Shown: positions 37,340-48,061 of the stretch, one piece after another
How positions within the stretch are numbered: the stretch's first letter is position 1
Layout of the letters: each line of letters begins with the position of its first letter
Origin: Streptococcus mitis
Lineage (GTDB): Bacteria > Bacillota > Bacilli > Lactobacillales > Streptococcaceae
Reading direction: 5' to 3'
Length of the DNA stretch: 64,000 bases
Assembly: GCA_001914195.1 (NCBI GenBank)
Contig: MKYF01000017.1
Span: 1-64,000, forward strand
The notes under the pieces: model-generated
Databases searched by the model: none
The model's input: only the letters and a program-made list of their open reading frames with translations
What the model was told of the DNA's origin: nothing
Program-made: the position numbers and the translations under genes

Positions 37340-37475
37340 TTAAGGGGAGTCCAGAGAGACTCACAAGGTGTCAGATAAAAGAACAGTACAATTTTCTAGA
37401 GGGGACTTTTTGAGTGTGCGCTCTTGTGTTGTACGATTTTAACTGAGGCCTTGCATTAGCAAGGTCTTTTCTTTG
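37340..37475 (+). promoter_or_regulatory. PyrR-dependent attenuator leader of pyrK-pyrD
   Basis: The leader has the PyrR-binding loop pattern GAGTCCAGAGAGACTC (37347-37362), the conserved anti-antiterminator. It ends in a terminator, AGGCCTTGC-ATTA-GCAAGGTCT plus T-run (37446-37470). AGGGGAC (near 37400) can pair with GTCCCC (near 37480-37485), an alternative structure. PyrR with UMP would favour the terminator; this is the known mechanism for pyr operons in firmicutes. Confidence 0.85.
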
Positions 37476-37508
37476 TCTGGTCCCCTTAAAATTTAAGGAG
37501 GAAAAGTC

Positions 37509-39258
<1,750 letters not shown>

Positions 39259-39263
39259 ACTGC

Positions 39264-39286
39264 AATCAATCTGTTCTTGATTTTTT
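39264..39286 (+). terminator. weak terminator after pyrD
   Basis: AATCAA and TTGATT form a short stem with six T residues. The short AT-rich stem makes this a weak call. Confidence 0.5.
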
Positions 39287-39355
39287 ATCAGTTTGTAATG
39301 TTTATTATAGAGAATTTTGATACAATAAAATAGAAAGAACAGAGGAAGAAAGTTT

Positions 39356-41068
39356 ATGAAGAAATTGAGATTTGTTTTTTTATCTCTGCTATTTTTCTTA
39401 GCCAGACCAGAGAGTGCAATGGCTAGCGATGGTACTTGGCAAGGAAAACAATACCTGAAAGCAGATGGGAGTCAAGCAGCCAATGAGTGGGTTTTTGATG
39501 CTCAATATCAATCTTGGTTTTATATAAAAGAAGATGCCAACTATGCTGAAAATGAATGGCTGAAACAAGGTGACGACTATTTTTATCTCAAATCTGGTGG
39601 CTATATGGCCAAGTCAGAATGGATAGAAGACAAGGGAGCTTTCTATTATCTTGACCAAGATGGAAAGATGAAAAGAAATGCGTGGGTAGGAACTTCCTAT
39701 GTCGGTGCAACAGGTGCCAAGGTAATAGAAGATTGGGTATATGATTCTCGATACGATGCTTGGTTTTATATCAAAGCAGATGGACAGCACGCAGAGAAAG
39801 AATGGCTCCAAATTAAAGGGAAGGACTATTATTTTAAATCTGGTGGTTATCTACTGACAAGTCAGTGGATTGACCAGGCTTATGTGAATGCCAGTGGTGC
39901 CAAAGTACAGCAAGGTTGGCTTTTTGACAAACAATATCAATCTTGGTTTTACATCAAAGAAAATGGAAAACATGCTGAGAAAGAATGGATTTTCGAAAAT
40001 GGTCACTATTATTATCTAAAATCTGGTGGCTATATGGTAGCCAATGAATGGATTTGGGATAAAGAGTCATGGTTTTACCTCAAATCTGATGGGAAAATGA
40101 CTGAGAAAGAATGGTTATACGATTCTAAAAGTCAAGCTTGGTACTACTTCAAATCTGGTGGCTACATGGCGAAAAATGAGACTGTAGATGGTTATCAGCT
40201 GGGAAGCGACGGTAAATGGCTTGGAGAAAAAGCCACAAATGAAAATGCTGCTTATTATCAAGTAGTACCTGTCACAGCAAATGTTTATAATGCAGATGGT
40301 GAAAAGCTGTCCTATATATCGCAAGGTAGTGTTGTTTGGCTAGATAAGGATAGAAAAAGTGATGACAAGCGCCTGGCTATTACTATTTCTGGTTTGTCAG
40401 GCTATATGAAAACAGAAGATTTACAAGCGCTAGATGCTAGTAAGGACTTTATCCCTTATTATGAGAGTGATGGCCACCGTTTTTATCACTATGTGGCTCA
40501 GAATGCTAGTATCCCAGTAGCTTCTCATCTTTCTGATATGGAAGTAGGCAAGAAATATTATTCGGCAGATGGCCTGCATTTTGATGGTTTTAAGCTTGAA
40601 AATCCCTTCCTTTTCAAAGATTTAACAGAGGCTACAAACTATAGTGCTGAAGACTTGGATAAGGTATTTAGTCTGCTAAATATTAATAATAGCCTCTTGG
40701 AGAACAAGGGAGCTACCTTTAAGGAAGCCGAAGAACATTACCATATCAATGCCCTCTATCTCCTTGCTCATAGTGCCTTAGAAAGCGACTGGGGACGTAG
40801 CAAGATTGCCAAAGATAAGAATAATTTCTTTGGAATTACAGCCTATGATACGACCCCGTACCTTTCTGCCAAGACATTTGATGATGTGGATAAAGGAATT
40901 TTAGGTGCAACCAAGTGGATAAAGGAAAATTATATCGAGAGGGGCAGAACTTTCCTTGGAAACAAGGCGTCTGGTATGAATGTTGAATATGCCTCAGACC
41001 CTTATTGGGGCGAAAAAATTGCTAGTGTGATGATGAAAATCAATGAGAAGCTAGGTGGTAAAGATTAG
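39356..41068 (+). CDS. lytB: choline-binding endo-beta-N-acetylglucosaminidase LytB
   Basis: LytB cuts peptidoglycan glycan strands to separate daughter cells. The 570-residue protein has a signal peptide (cleavage near AMAS, about 24), then about a dozen choline-binding repeats (residues 25-290) with the pattern W-x-Y/F-x-K-x-x-G-x-x-A-x-x-x-W, which bind teichoic-acid choline. The C-terminal part (from about 300) contains an SH3-like and WW-like region and the GH73 catalytic domain with E476 in HSALESDWGRSKIAKDKNNFFGI as the likely acid. An extended -10 (TGATACAAT, 39318-39326) lies upstream. It is shorter than the pneumococcal protein I recall (about 660-700), by repeat number. Confidence 0.94.
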   Translation: MKKLRFVFLSLLFFLARPESAMASDGTWQGKQYLKADGSQAANEWVFDAQYQSWFYIKEDANYAENEWLKQGDDYFYLKSGGYMAKSEWIEDKGAFYYLDQDGKMKRNAWVGTSYVGATGAKVIEDWVYDSRYDAWFYIKADGQHAEKEWLQIKGKDYYFKSGGYLLTSQWIDQAYVNASGAKVQQGWLFDKQYQSWFYIKENGKHAEKEWIFENGHYYYLKSGGYMVANEWIWDKESWFYLKSDGKMTEKEWLYDSKSQAWYYFKSGGYMAKNETVDGYQLGSDGKWLGEKATNENAAYYQVVPVTANVYNADGEKLSYISQGSVVWLDKDRKSDDKRLAITISGLSGYMKTEDLQALDASKDFIPYYESDGHRFYHYVAQNASIPVASHLSDMEVGKKYYSADGLHFDGFKLENPFLFKDLTEATNYSAEDLDKVFSLLNINNSLLENKGATFKEAEEHYHINALYLLAHSALESDWGRSKIAKDKNNFFGITAYDTTPYLSAKTFDDVDKGILGATKWIKENYIERGRTFLGNKASGMNVEYASDPYWGEKIASVMMKINEKLGGKD

Positions 41069-41101
41069 TCCTATTGTTGGATATGATTTGAGTGAGTAGT
41101 A

Positions 41102-41297
41102 ATACTCTTCGAAAATCTCTTCAAACCACGTCAACGTCGCCTTGGATTATATATGGTTACTGACTTTGTCAGTTCTATCTGCAACCTCAAAACAGTGTTT
41201 TGAGCTGACTTCGTCAGTCTTATCTCCAACCTCAAAGCAGTGCTTTGAGCAGCCTGCGGCTAGCTTCCTAGTTTTCTCTTTGATTTTCATTGAGTAT
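41102..41297 (+). repeat. BOX element with B modules
   Basis: This 196-bp element has BOX ends ATACTC (41102) and GAGTAT (41292) and the A and C landmarks. Between them are two diverged copies of the B module, seen as TATCTGCAACCTCAAAACAG then TATCTCCAACCTCAAAGCAG, each with a hairpin CAAA-ACAGTGTTTTG type. It lies between the convergent genes lytB and rqcH, next to a bidirectional terminator. Confidence 0.9.
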
Positions 41298-41302
41298 AAG
41301 TT

Positions 41303-41336
41303 AAAAATCCTGATTTCAAGTAAAATCAGGATTTTT
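41303..41336. terminator. bidirectional terminator between BOX and rqcH
   Basis: AAAAATCCTGATTT and AAATCAGGATTTTT pair over 14 bp with a short loop. The right arm includes the rqcH stop codon (41326-41328). Confidence 0.85.
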
Positions 41337-42981
41337 TCATGGATGCGATTTTTTCTGGGTCTGGTGTAACGCGGAGGGTCTTTTGTCCTGTGTAAGTGAC
41401 AAAGCCAGGTTTTCCACCAGTTGGTTTGTTGAGTTTCTTGACTTCAATCATATCTACCTGCACCAGATTTGACAGGCGACCTTGAGAGAAGTAGGCTGCA
41501 AGTTCTGCTGCGTCTGTCTTGACTTCATCGGATGGGTCAAGATTGCCTGAGATGACAACATGGCTTCCAGGGATGTCCTTGGCATGGAACCAAAGTTCCT
41601 CCTTACGAGCCATTTTAAAGGTTAGCTCCTCGTTTTGCAGGTTATTGCGTCCTACATAGATGATGGTTTTGCCATCACTTGCTAGATATTGTTCTGGTTT
41701 TTTGCGTTTCTGTATTTTCTCCCGTTGTCTTCTGCGGATAAAACCTGTTTGAATCAATTCTTCACGGATTTCAGCGATTTCTTCCAGTCCGGCTTGGTTG
41801 AGGACGGTTTCCACACTTTCCAGATAGAGAATGGTTGCCTTGGTTTCTTCAATCAGATCAGTCAAGTATTTGACAGCTTCTTTGAGTTTCTGATACCGTT
41901 TAAAGTAGCGTTGGGCATTCTGGTTGGGAGTCAGAGCCTTATCAAGCACAATCGTGATAGGTTGGTTGGTGTAGTAGTTGTCTAGGATAACCTGGTCTTG
42001 GTCGTTAGGCACTTGGTGGAGGAAGGTTGTCAGCAATTCTCCTTTTTGACGAAATTCTTCAGCATTTTCTGTCGCCAGTAACTCTCTTTCTTGTTTTTTG
42101 AGTTTGTGGCGGTTTTTCTGAAGTTCATTTTCAACACGGCGAATGAGTTCACTGGCTTGCTGTTTGACGCGGTCGCGTTCAGCCTTGTCCTTATAGTAGG
42201 TGTCTAACAAATCAGAAAGACTGGCAAAAGGCTCTCCCACTTGATTTGCAAAAGGAATTGGACTGAAGGATGTCTCTGTCAAGCAGGGCTTGGTTTCTTG
42301 ACTGAAAAAGTTACGGAAAGTAGACAGTTTATCATTAATCAGAATCTTTTCCAATTCATTTGCCGTATCACGTCCCAGACCTTGAAAGAGGTTTTGAAGG
42401 TTTTTAGCTCTCGTTTCCTGTGTTTGTAGGATTTCAAAGAGTTTTTCATCCTTGATTGTAAAAGGATTGAGTGATTCCGTACTCGGAGGAGCAATATAGG
42501 TCGATCCAGGCAGCAAGGTACGGTAGCTATTTTGTGAAAAGCCGACGTGTTTAATGACTTCGAGGATTTTATGACTGCTTTTATCAACCAGTAGAATATT
42601 ACTGTGTTTACCCATGATTTCGATAATCAAGGTAGCCTGAATATGGTCGCCAATCTCGTTTTTATTGGAAACTGTCATTTCCACAATTCGGTCATTTTCC
42701 ACTTGCTCAATCGACTCAATTAGGGCACCCTGCAAATACTTTCTCAAAACCATGATAAAGGTTGAAGGTTGGGCTGGATTTTCAAAAGTCGTTTGGGTCA
42801 GCTGAATGCGTCCAAAAACTGGATGTGCAGAAAGGAGCAGGCGATGACTTTGGCGATTGCTACGGATTTGCAAGACTAACTCTTGTTCAAAAGGCTGATT
42901 GATTTTCTGAATGCGACCGTTCACTAACTCTCTTCGCAATTCCTCAACCATGTGGTGTAAAAAAAATCCGTCAAATGACAT
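41326..42981 (-). CDS. rqcH: NFACT family protein RqcH / adhesin PavA
   Basis: RqcH rescues stalled large subunits by adding C-terminal alanine tails with tRNA-Ala; the streptococcal homologue PavA was described as a fibronectin-binding surface protein. The protein is 551 residues. The N-terminus MSFDGFFLHHMVEELRRELVNGRIQKINQP and the C-terminal NFACT-R region (LWFHAKDIPGSHVVISG) are diagnostic. Between them is a long coiled coil (RDRVKQQASELIRRVENELQKNR). No signal peptide or anchor is seen. The start is ATG 42979-42981 with AAGGAGAG before it, rather than the longer frame from 43008. Confidence 0.95.
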   Translation of the reverse strand: MSFDGFFLHHMVEELRRELVNGRIQKINQPFEQELVLQIRSNRQSHRLLLSAHPVFGRIQLTQTTFENPAQPSTFIMVLRKYLQGALIESIEQVENDRIVEMTVSNKNEIGDHIQATLIIEIMGKHSNILLVDKSSHKILEVIKHVGFSQNSYRTLLPGSTYIAPPSTESLNPFTIKDEKLFEILQTQETRAKNLQNLFQGLGRDTANELEKILINDKLSTFRNFFSQETKPCLTETSFSPIPFANQVGEPFASLSDLLDTYYKDKAERDRVKQQASELIRRVENELQKNRHKLKKQERELLATENAEEFRQKGELLTTFLHQVPNDQDQVILDNYYTNQPITIVLDKALTPNQNAQRYFKRYQKLKEAVKYLTDLIEETKATILYLESVETVLNQAGLEEIAEIREELIQTGFIRRRQREKIQKRKKPEQYLASDGKTIIYVGRNNLQNEELTFKMARKEELWFHAKDIPGSHVVISGNLDPSDEVKTDAAELAAYFSQGRLSNLVQVDMIEVKKLNKPTGGKPGFVTYTGQKTLRVTPDPEKIASMKKS

Positions 42982-43008
42982 CGTTCTCTCCTTGTGATTG
43001 TATTCCAT

Positions 43009-43017
43009 AGTATTATA
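43009..43017 (-). promoter_or_regulatory. promoter region of rqcH
   Basis: On the minus strand a TATAAT (43012-43017) has a TGA extension (43018-43020) just before it. It faces the rqcH start 31 bases downstream. Confidence 0.6.
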
Positions 43018-43047
43018 TCAAAAAGGTAGAATAAAATCATGGAAATG

Positions 43048-43056
43048 TGGTATAAT
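43048..43056 (+). promoter_or_regulatory. extended -10 promoter of ybeY
   Basis: TGGTATAAT lies 30 bases before the ybeY ATG and is the apparent promoter for the long downstream operon. Confidence 0.65.
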
Positions 43057-43085
43057 AAAGCCAAGTAAAGAGAAACGAGAAGCAC

Positions 43086-43583
43086 ATGTATATTGAAATG
43101 GTAGATGAAACTGGACAAGTTTCAAAAGAAATGTTGCAACAAACCCAAGAAATTTTGGAATTTGCAGCCCAAAAATTAGGCAAAGAAGACAAGGAAATGG
43201 CAGTCACCTTTGTGACTAACGAGCGTAGTCATGAACTGAATTTGGAGTACCGTGACACCGACCGTCCGACAGATGTCATCAGTCTTGAGTATAAACCAGA
43301 GTTGGATATTGCCTTTGACGAAGAGGATTTGCTTGACAATCCAGAATTGGCAGAGATGATGTCTGAGTTTGATGCCTATATTGGGGAATTGTTCATCTCT
43401 ATCGATAAGGCACATGAGCAGGCCGAGGAATACGGTCACAGCTTTGAGCGTGAGATGGGCTTCTTGGCAGTACACGGCTTTTTACATATCAACGGCTATG
43501 ATCACTACACTCCGGAAGAAGAAGCGGAGATGTTCGGTTTACAAGAAGAAATTTTGACAGCCTATGGACTCACAAGACAATAA
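43086..43583 (+). CDS. ybeY: endoribonuclease YbeY
   Basis: YbeY matures the 16S rRNA 3' end and takes part in ribosome quality control. The 165-residue metalloprotein has the zinc triad in [12 protein letters not shown]130, H134 and H140. It is preceded by [10 protein letters not shown], the conserved substrate-binding strand. GAAACGAGAAG gives only a weak ribosome site. Its last 20 bases overlap the dgkA start. It leads the ybeY-dgkA-era cluster. Confidence 0.95.
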   Translation: MYIEMVDETGQVSKEMLQQTQEILEFAAQKLGKEDKEMAVTFVTNERSHELNLEYRDTDRPTDVISLEYKPELDIAFDEEDLLDNPELAEMMSEFDAYIGELFISIDKAHEQAEEYGHSFEREMGFLAVHGFLHINGYDHYTPEEEAEMFGLQEEILTAYGLTRQ

Positions 43584-43959
43584 ACGAAAATGGAAAAATC
43601 GTGACCTGATATCCAGTTTAGAATTCGCTCTCACAGGAATTTTTACTGCCATCAAGGAAGAACGCAATATGCGAAAACATGCAGTGACGGCTCTTGTGGT
43701 CATCCTTGCAGGTTTTGTTTTTCAGGTGTCACGAATCGAATGGCTCTTTCTCCTATTGAGCATTTTCTTGGTAGTAGCTTTTGAAATTATCAATTCTGCT
43801 ATTGAAAATGTGGTGGATTTGGCCAGTCACTATCACTTTTCCATGCTGGCTAAAAATGCCAAGGATATGGCGGCTGGCGCGGTATTAGTGGTCTCTCTTT
43901 TCGCAGCCTTAACAGGCGCATTGATTTTTCTCCCACGAATCTGGGATTTATTATTTTAA
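43564..43959 (+). CDS. dgkA: undecaprenol/diacylglycerol kinase
   Basis: Gram-positive DgkA homologues phosphorylate undecaprenol (or diacylglycerol) with ATP in the membrane. The 131-residue protein has three hydrophobic helices (about 42-57, 59-80 and 108-125). The conserved motif [13 protein letters not shown] (75-87) and the [11 protein letters not shown] segment identify the family. The start is inside ybeY. It precedes era with a gap of 16 bases. Confidence 0.92.
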   Translation: MDSQDNKRKWKNRDLISSLEFALTGIFTAIKEERNMRKHAVTALVVILAGFVFQVSRIEWLFLLLSIFLVVAFEIINSAIENVVDLASHYHFSMLAKNAKDMAAGAVLVVSLFAALTGALIFLPRIWDLLF

Positions 43960-43975
43960 ACAGTAAGAGGAAATT

Positions 43976-44875
43976 ATGACTTTTAAATCAGGCTTTGTAG
44001 CCATTTTAGGACGTCCCAATGTTGGGAAGTCAACCTTTTTAAACCACGTTATGGGGCAAAAGATTGCCATCATGAGTGACAAGGCGCAGACAACGCGCAA
44101 CAAAATCATGGGAATTTACACGACTGATAAGGAACAAATCGTCTTTATCGATACGCCAGGGATTCACAAGCCTAAAACGGCTCTAGGAGATTTTATGGTA
44201 GAATCTGCCTATAGCACCCTTCGTGAAGTGGATACCGTTCTTTTCATGGTGCCTGCTGATGAAGCGCGTGGTAAGGGGGACGATATGATTATCGAGCGTC
44301 TCAAGGCTGCCAAGGTTCCTGTGATTTTGGTGGTGAACAAGATTGATAAGGTTCATCCAGACCAGCTCTTGTCTCAGATTGATGACTTCCGTAACCAAAT
44401 GGACTTCAAGGAAATTGTTCCAATCTCAGCTCTTCAGGGAAATAACGTCTCTCGTCTAGTGGATATTTTGAGTGAAAATTTGGACGAAGGTTTCCAATAT
44501 TTCCCGTCTGATCAAATCACAGATCATCCAGAACGATTCTTGGTTTCAGAAATGGTTCGCGAGAAAGTTTTGCACCTAACACGCGAAGAAATTCCTCACT
44601 CAGTTGCTGTGGTTGTTGACTCTATGAAACGAGATGAAGAGACAGACAAGGTTCACATCCGTGCAACCATCATGGTCGAGCGCGATAGCCAAAAAGGGAT
44701 TATCATCGGAAAAGGTGGCGCTATGCTTAAGAAAATCGGTAGCATGGCCCGTCGTGATATCGAACTTATGCTAGGAGATAAGGTCTTCCTAGAAACATGG
44801 GTCAAGGTCAAGAAAAACTGGCGCGATAAAAAGCTAGATTTGGCTGACTTTGGCTATAATGAAAAAGAATACTAA
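43976..44875 (+). CDS. era: GTPase Era
   Basis: Era binds the 3' end of 16S rRNA and supports small-subunit assembly. The 299-residue protein has G1 GRPNVGKS (10-17), switch sequences including [14 protein letters not shown] (G3), NKID (G4) and SAL (G5), and a C-terminal KH domain with the [19 protein letters not shown] pattern. It follows dgkA and precedes mutM after 48 bases. Confidence 0.97.
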   Translation: MTFKSGFVAILGRPNVGKSTFLNHVMGQKIAIMSDKAQTTRNKIMGIYTTDKEQIVFIDTPGIHKPKTALGDFMVESAYSTLREVDTVLFMVPADEARGKGDDMIIERLKAAKVPVILVVNKIDKVHPDQLLSQIDDFRNQMDFKEIVPISALQGNNVSRLVDILSENLDEGFQYFPSDQITDHPERFLVSEMVREKVLHLTREEIPHSVAVVVDSMKRDEETDKVHIRATIMVERDSQKGIIIGKGGAMLKKIGSMARRDIELMLGDKVFLETWVKVKKNWRDKKLDLADFGYNEKEY

Positions 44876-44923
44876 GTAGAGGTGGGCTCATGCCTGCTTC
44901 TTGTTTTTACAGAAGGAGGACTT

Positions 44924-45748
44924 ATGCCTGAATTACCTGAGGTTGAAACTGTTCGTCGTGGCCTAGAAAAATTGATTTTGGGAAAGAAGATTTCGAGTGT
45001 AGAAATTCGCTATCTCAAGATGATTAAGACGGATTTGGAAGAGTTTCAAAGGGAATTGCCTAGTCAGATTGTTGAGTCAATGGGACGTCGTGGCAAATAC
45101 TTGCTTTTCTACCTGACAGACAAGGTCTTGATTTCCCATCTGCGGATGGAGGGCAAGTATTTTTACTATCTGGACCAGGTTCCTGAACGCAAGCATGCCC
45201 ATATTTTCTTCCAGTTTGAGGATGGTAGCACGCTTGTTTATGAGGATGTTCGTAAGTTTGGTACTATGGAACTCTTGGCCCCTGATCTTTTAGATGCCTA
45301 CTTTATTTCTAAAAAATTAGGTCCTGAACCAAGCGAGCAAGACTTTGATTTACAAGTCTTTCAAGCTGCCCTTGCCAAGTCCAAAAAGCCTATCAAACCC
45401 CATCTCCTAGACCAGACTTTGGTAGCTGGACTTGGAAATATCTATGTGGATGAGGTTCTCTGGCGAGCTCAGGTTCATCCAGCTAGACCTTCCCAGACTT
45501 TGACAGCAGAAGAAGCGACAGCTATTCATGACCAGACCATTGCTGTATTGGGACAGGCTGTTGAAAAAGGTGGCTCAACCATTCGGACCTATACCAATGC
45601 CTTTGGGGAAGATGGAACCATGCAGGATTTTCATCAAATCTATGACAAGGCTGGTCAAGAATGTGTACGCTGTGGTACCATCATTGAGAAAATCCAACTA
45701 GGCGGACGAGGCACCCATTTTTGTCCTCAGTGCCAAAGGAGGAATTGA
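44924..45748 (+). CDS. mutM: formamidopyrimidine-DNA glycosylase
   Basis: MutM removes 8-oxoguanine and ring-opened purines and nicks the DNA. The 274-residue protein begins [16 protein letters not shown]2 is the catalytic residue after Met removal and E3 assists. The helix-two-turn-helix region [20 protein letters not shown] and the C-terminal zinc finger with four cysteines (CVRCGTI and CPQC) complete the family. AAGGAGG before ATG 44924 fixes the start; the open frame to 44882 is longer but lacks a site. Its stop overlaps the coaE start by one base. Confidence 0.96.
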   Translation: MPELPEVETVRRGLEKLILGKKISSVEIRYLKMIKTDLEEFQRELPSQIVESMGRRGKYLLFYLTDKVLISHLRMEGKYFYYLDQVPERKHAHIFFQFEDGSTLVYEDVRKFGTMELLAPDLLDAYFISKKLGPEPSEQDFDLQVFQAALAKSKKPIKPHLLDQTLVAGLGNIYVDEVLWRAQVHPARPSQTLTAEEATAIHDQTIAVLGQAVEKGGSTIRTYTNAFGEDGTMQDFHQIYDKAGQECVRCGTIIEKIQLGGRGTHFCPQCQRRN

Positions 45749-46353
45749 TGGGAAAAATCATTGGAATCACAGGGGGAATTGCCTCTGGTAAGTCAACTGT
45801 GACAAATTTTCTAAGAAAGCAAGGCTTTCAAGTAGTGGATGCCGACGCAGTCGTCCACCAACTACAGAGACCTGGTGGCCGCCTGTTTGAAGCTCTAGTC
45901 CAGCATTTTGGTCCAGAAATCATTCTAGAAAAGGGAGAACTCAATCGCCCTCTCCTAGCTAGTCTCATCTTTTCAAATCCTGAAGAACGAGAATGGTCTA
46001 AGCAAATCCAAGGAGAGATTATCCGTGAGGAACTAGCTACATTAAGAGACCAATTGGCTCAGACAGAAGAGATTTTCTTTATGGATATTCCCCTACTTTT
46101 TGAGCAGGACTACATCTCTTGGTTTGATGAGACTTGGTTGGTCTATGTGGACCGAGATGTCCAAGTAGAACGTTTAATGAAAAGGGATCAGCTATCCAAG
46201 GATGAAGCTGAGTCGCGTCTGGCAGCCCAGTGGCCTTTAGAAAAAAAGAAAGATTTAGCCAGCCATATTCTTGACAACAATGGCAATCAGAACCAGCTTC
46301 TTACTCAGGTGTTCTCTCTGCTTGAGGGAGGTAAGCAAGATGACAGAGATTAA
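45748..46353 (+). CDS. coaE: dephospho-CoA kinase
   Basis: CoaE makes coenzyme A from dephospho-CoA and ATP. The 201-residue protein has the P-loop GGIASGKST near residue 8, VDADAVVHQL, and the lid region with RMKRDQLSKDEAESRLAAQWPLEKKKDLA. Start ATG 45748 is 5 bases after AAAGGAGG. It overlaps the end of mutM by one base and the start of pmrA by fourteen. Confidence 0.95.
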   Translation: MGKIIGITGGIASGKSTVTNFLRKQGFQVVDADAVVHQLQRPGGRLFEALVQHFGPEIILEKGELNRPLLASLIFSNPEEREWSKQIQGEIIREELATLRDQLAQTEEIFFMDIPLLFEQDYISWFDETWLVYVDRDVQVERLMKRDQLSKDEAESRLAAQWPLEKKKDLASHILDNNGNQNQLLTQVFSLLEGGKQDDRD

Positions 46354-47539
46354 CTGGAAGGATAATCTGCGCATTGCCTGGTTTGGTAATTTTCTGACAG
46401 GAGCCAGTATTTCCTTGGTTGTACCTTTTATGCCCATCTTTGTGGAAGGTCTGGGTGTAGGGGGAGAGCAAGTTGCTTTTTTTGCAGGTTTAGCTATTTC
46501 TGTCTCTGCTATTTCTGCAGCACTTTTCTCTCCTATCTGGGGCATCCTTGCTGACAAATACGGTCGAAAGCCCATGATGATTCGGGCTGGTCTGGCCATG
46601 ACTATCACTATGGGGGGATTGGCTTTTGTGCCAAATATTTATTGGTTAATCTTTCTTCGTTTATTAAACGGTGTATTTGCAGGATTTGTTCCTAACGCAA
46701 CAGCCTTGATAGCCAGTCAGGTTCCCAAGGAGAAATCAGGCTCTGCCTTAGGTACTTTGTCTACAGGTGTAGTTGCGGGTACTCTAACGGGTCCTTTTAT
46801 TGGTGGCTTTATTGCAGAATTATTTGGCATTCGTACTGTTTTCTTACTGGTTGGTAGTTTTCTATTCTTAGCCGCTGTTTTGACTATTTGCTTTATCAAG
46901 GAAGATTTTCAACCAGTAGCCAAGGAAAGGGCCATCCCAACAAAAGAATTATTTACATCAGTTAAATATCCCTATCTCTTGGTCAACCTATTTCTGACCA
47001 GTTTTGTCATCCAATTTTCAGCCCAATCAATCGGTCCTATCTTAGCTCTGTATGTGCGCGACTTAGGCCAGACAGAGAATCTTCTCTTTGTATCTGGTTT
47101 GATTGTATCCAGTATGGGCTTTTCCAGTATGATGAGTGCAGGAGTCATGGGAAAGCTAGGTGACAAGGTGGGCAATCATCGTCTCTTGGTTGTAGCCCAG
47201 TTTTATTCAGTCATCATCTATCTTCTCTGTGCCAATGCCTCTAGCCCTCTTCAACTAGGACTCTATCGTTTCCTCTTTGGCTTGGGAACCGGTGCCTTGA
47301 TTCCCGGAGTTAATGCACTTCTCAGCAAGATGACGCCCAAAGCTGGTATTTCGAGGGTCTTTGCCTTTAATCAGGTATTCTTTTATCTGGGAGGTGTCGT
47401 TGGGCCTATGGCAGGTTCTGCAGTAGCAGGTCAATTTGGCTACCATGCAGTCTTTTATGCGACAAGCCTTTGTGTTGCCTTTAGTTGTCTCCTTAACCTG
47501 CTTCAATTTCGAACATTATTAAAAGTAAAGGAAATCTAG
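46340..47539 (+). CDS. pmrA: MFS multidrug efflux transporter PmrA
   Basis: PmrA is a major-facilitator drug exporter, associated with fluoroquinolone efflux in pneumococcus. The 399-residue protein has twelve membrane helices, the motif between helices 2 and 3 ([14 protein letters not shown]) and a second, weaker one ([15 protein letters not shown]). ATG 46340 lies within coaE and the open frame continues further upstream (46271), but the family N-terminus [21 protein letters not shown] begins here. GAGGGAGGTAA supplies the ribosome site. Confidence 0.93.
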
Positions 47540-47688
47540 TGCGAGTAAAAATTAATCTCAAATGCTCCTCTTGTGGCAGTATCAATTACCTAACCAGTAA
47601 AAACTCAAAAACCCATCCAGACAAGATTGAGGTTTTAAAGTATTGTCCCAAGGAAAGAAAAGTAACCCTACATCTTGAATCTAAGTAG
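47539..47688 (+). CDS. rpmG: 50S ribosomal protein L33 (small paralogue)
   Basis: A short gene of 49 codons, start GTG overlapping the last base of the pmrA stop (TAGTG), ribosome site AAAGGAA. The product [20 protein letters not shown] to [16 protein letters not shown] is an L33. It keeps CSSC (C9, C12) and C36 but has Glu in place of the fourth cysteine of the classic zinc ribbon. Mitis streptococci carry several rpmG paralogues. It sits between pmrA and secG, an order known in this group. Confidence 0.93.
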
Positions 47689-47727
47689 ATTTTATGGTAA
47701 AATAATAAGGATTTTAAGGAGTTTGAT

Positions 47728-47961
47728 ATGTATAACCTATTATTAACCATTTTATTAGTATTATCTGTTGTGATTGTGATTGCGATTTTCATGCAACCAA
47801 CTAAAAACCAATCCAGCAATGTATTTGATGCCAGCTCAGGTGATTTGTTTGAACGTAGTAAAGCACGCGGTTTTGAAGCCGTAATGCAGCGTTTGACAGG
47901 GATTTTAGTCTTTTTCTGGCTAGCCATTGCCTTAGCATTGACGGTATTATCAAGTAGATAA
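47728..47961 (+). CDS. secG: preprotein translocase subunit SecG
   Basis: SecG is the third subunit of the SecYEG translocon. The 77-residue protein has two membrane helices (about 1-21 and 51-73), with a hydrophilic loop that contains KNQSSNVFDASSGDLFERSKARGFEAVMQRLTG, the family pattern. It precedes rnr by 100 bases, and secG-rnr-smpB is a conserved firmicute order. Confidence 0.94.
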   Translation: MYNLLLTILLVLSVVIVIAIFMQPTKNQSSNVFDASSGDLFERSKARGFEAVMQRLTGILVFFWLAIALALTVLSSR

Positions 47962-47970
47962 GAAAATAAT

Positions 47971-47999
47971 GGGCAGGACTAGGTCTTTGCCTCTTTTTG
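47971..47999 (+). terminator. possible terminator after secG
   Basis: GGGCA and TGCCT pair around a long internal part with CTTTTTG after it. The stem is short, so readthrough into rnr is likely. Confidence 0.4.
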
Positions 48000-48061
48000 T
48001 TTTTAAAAGATATTTGAGAAGGTTTTACAGTAAAAGAAAATAAAAAATCTAGAAAGAAAAT

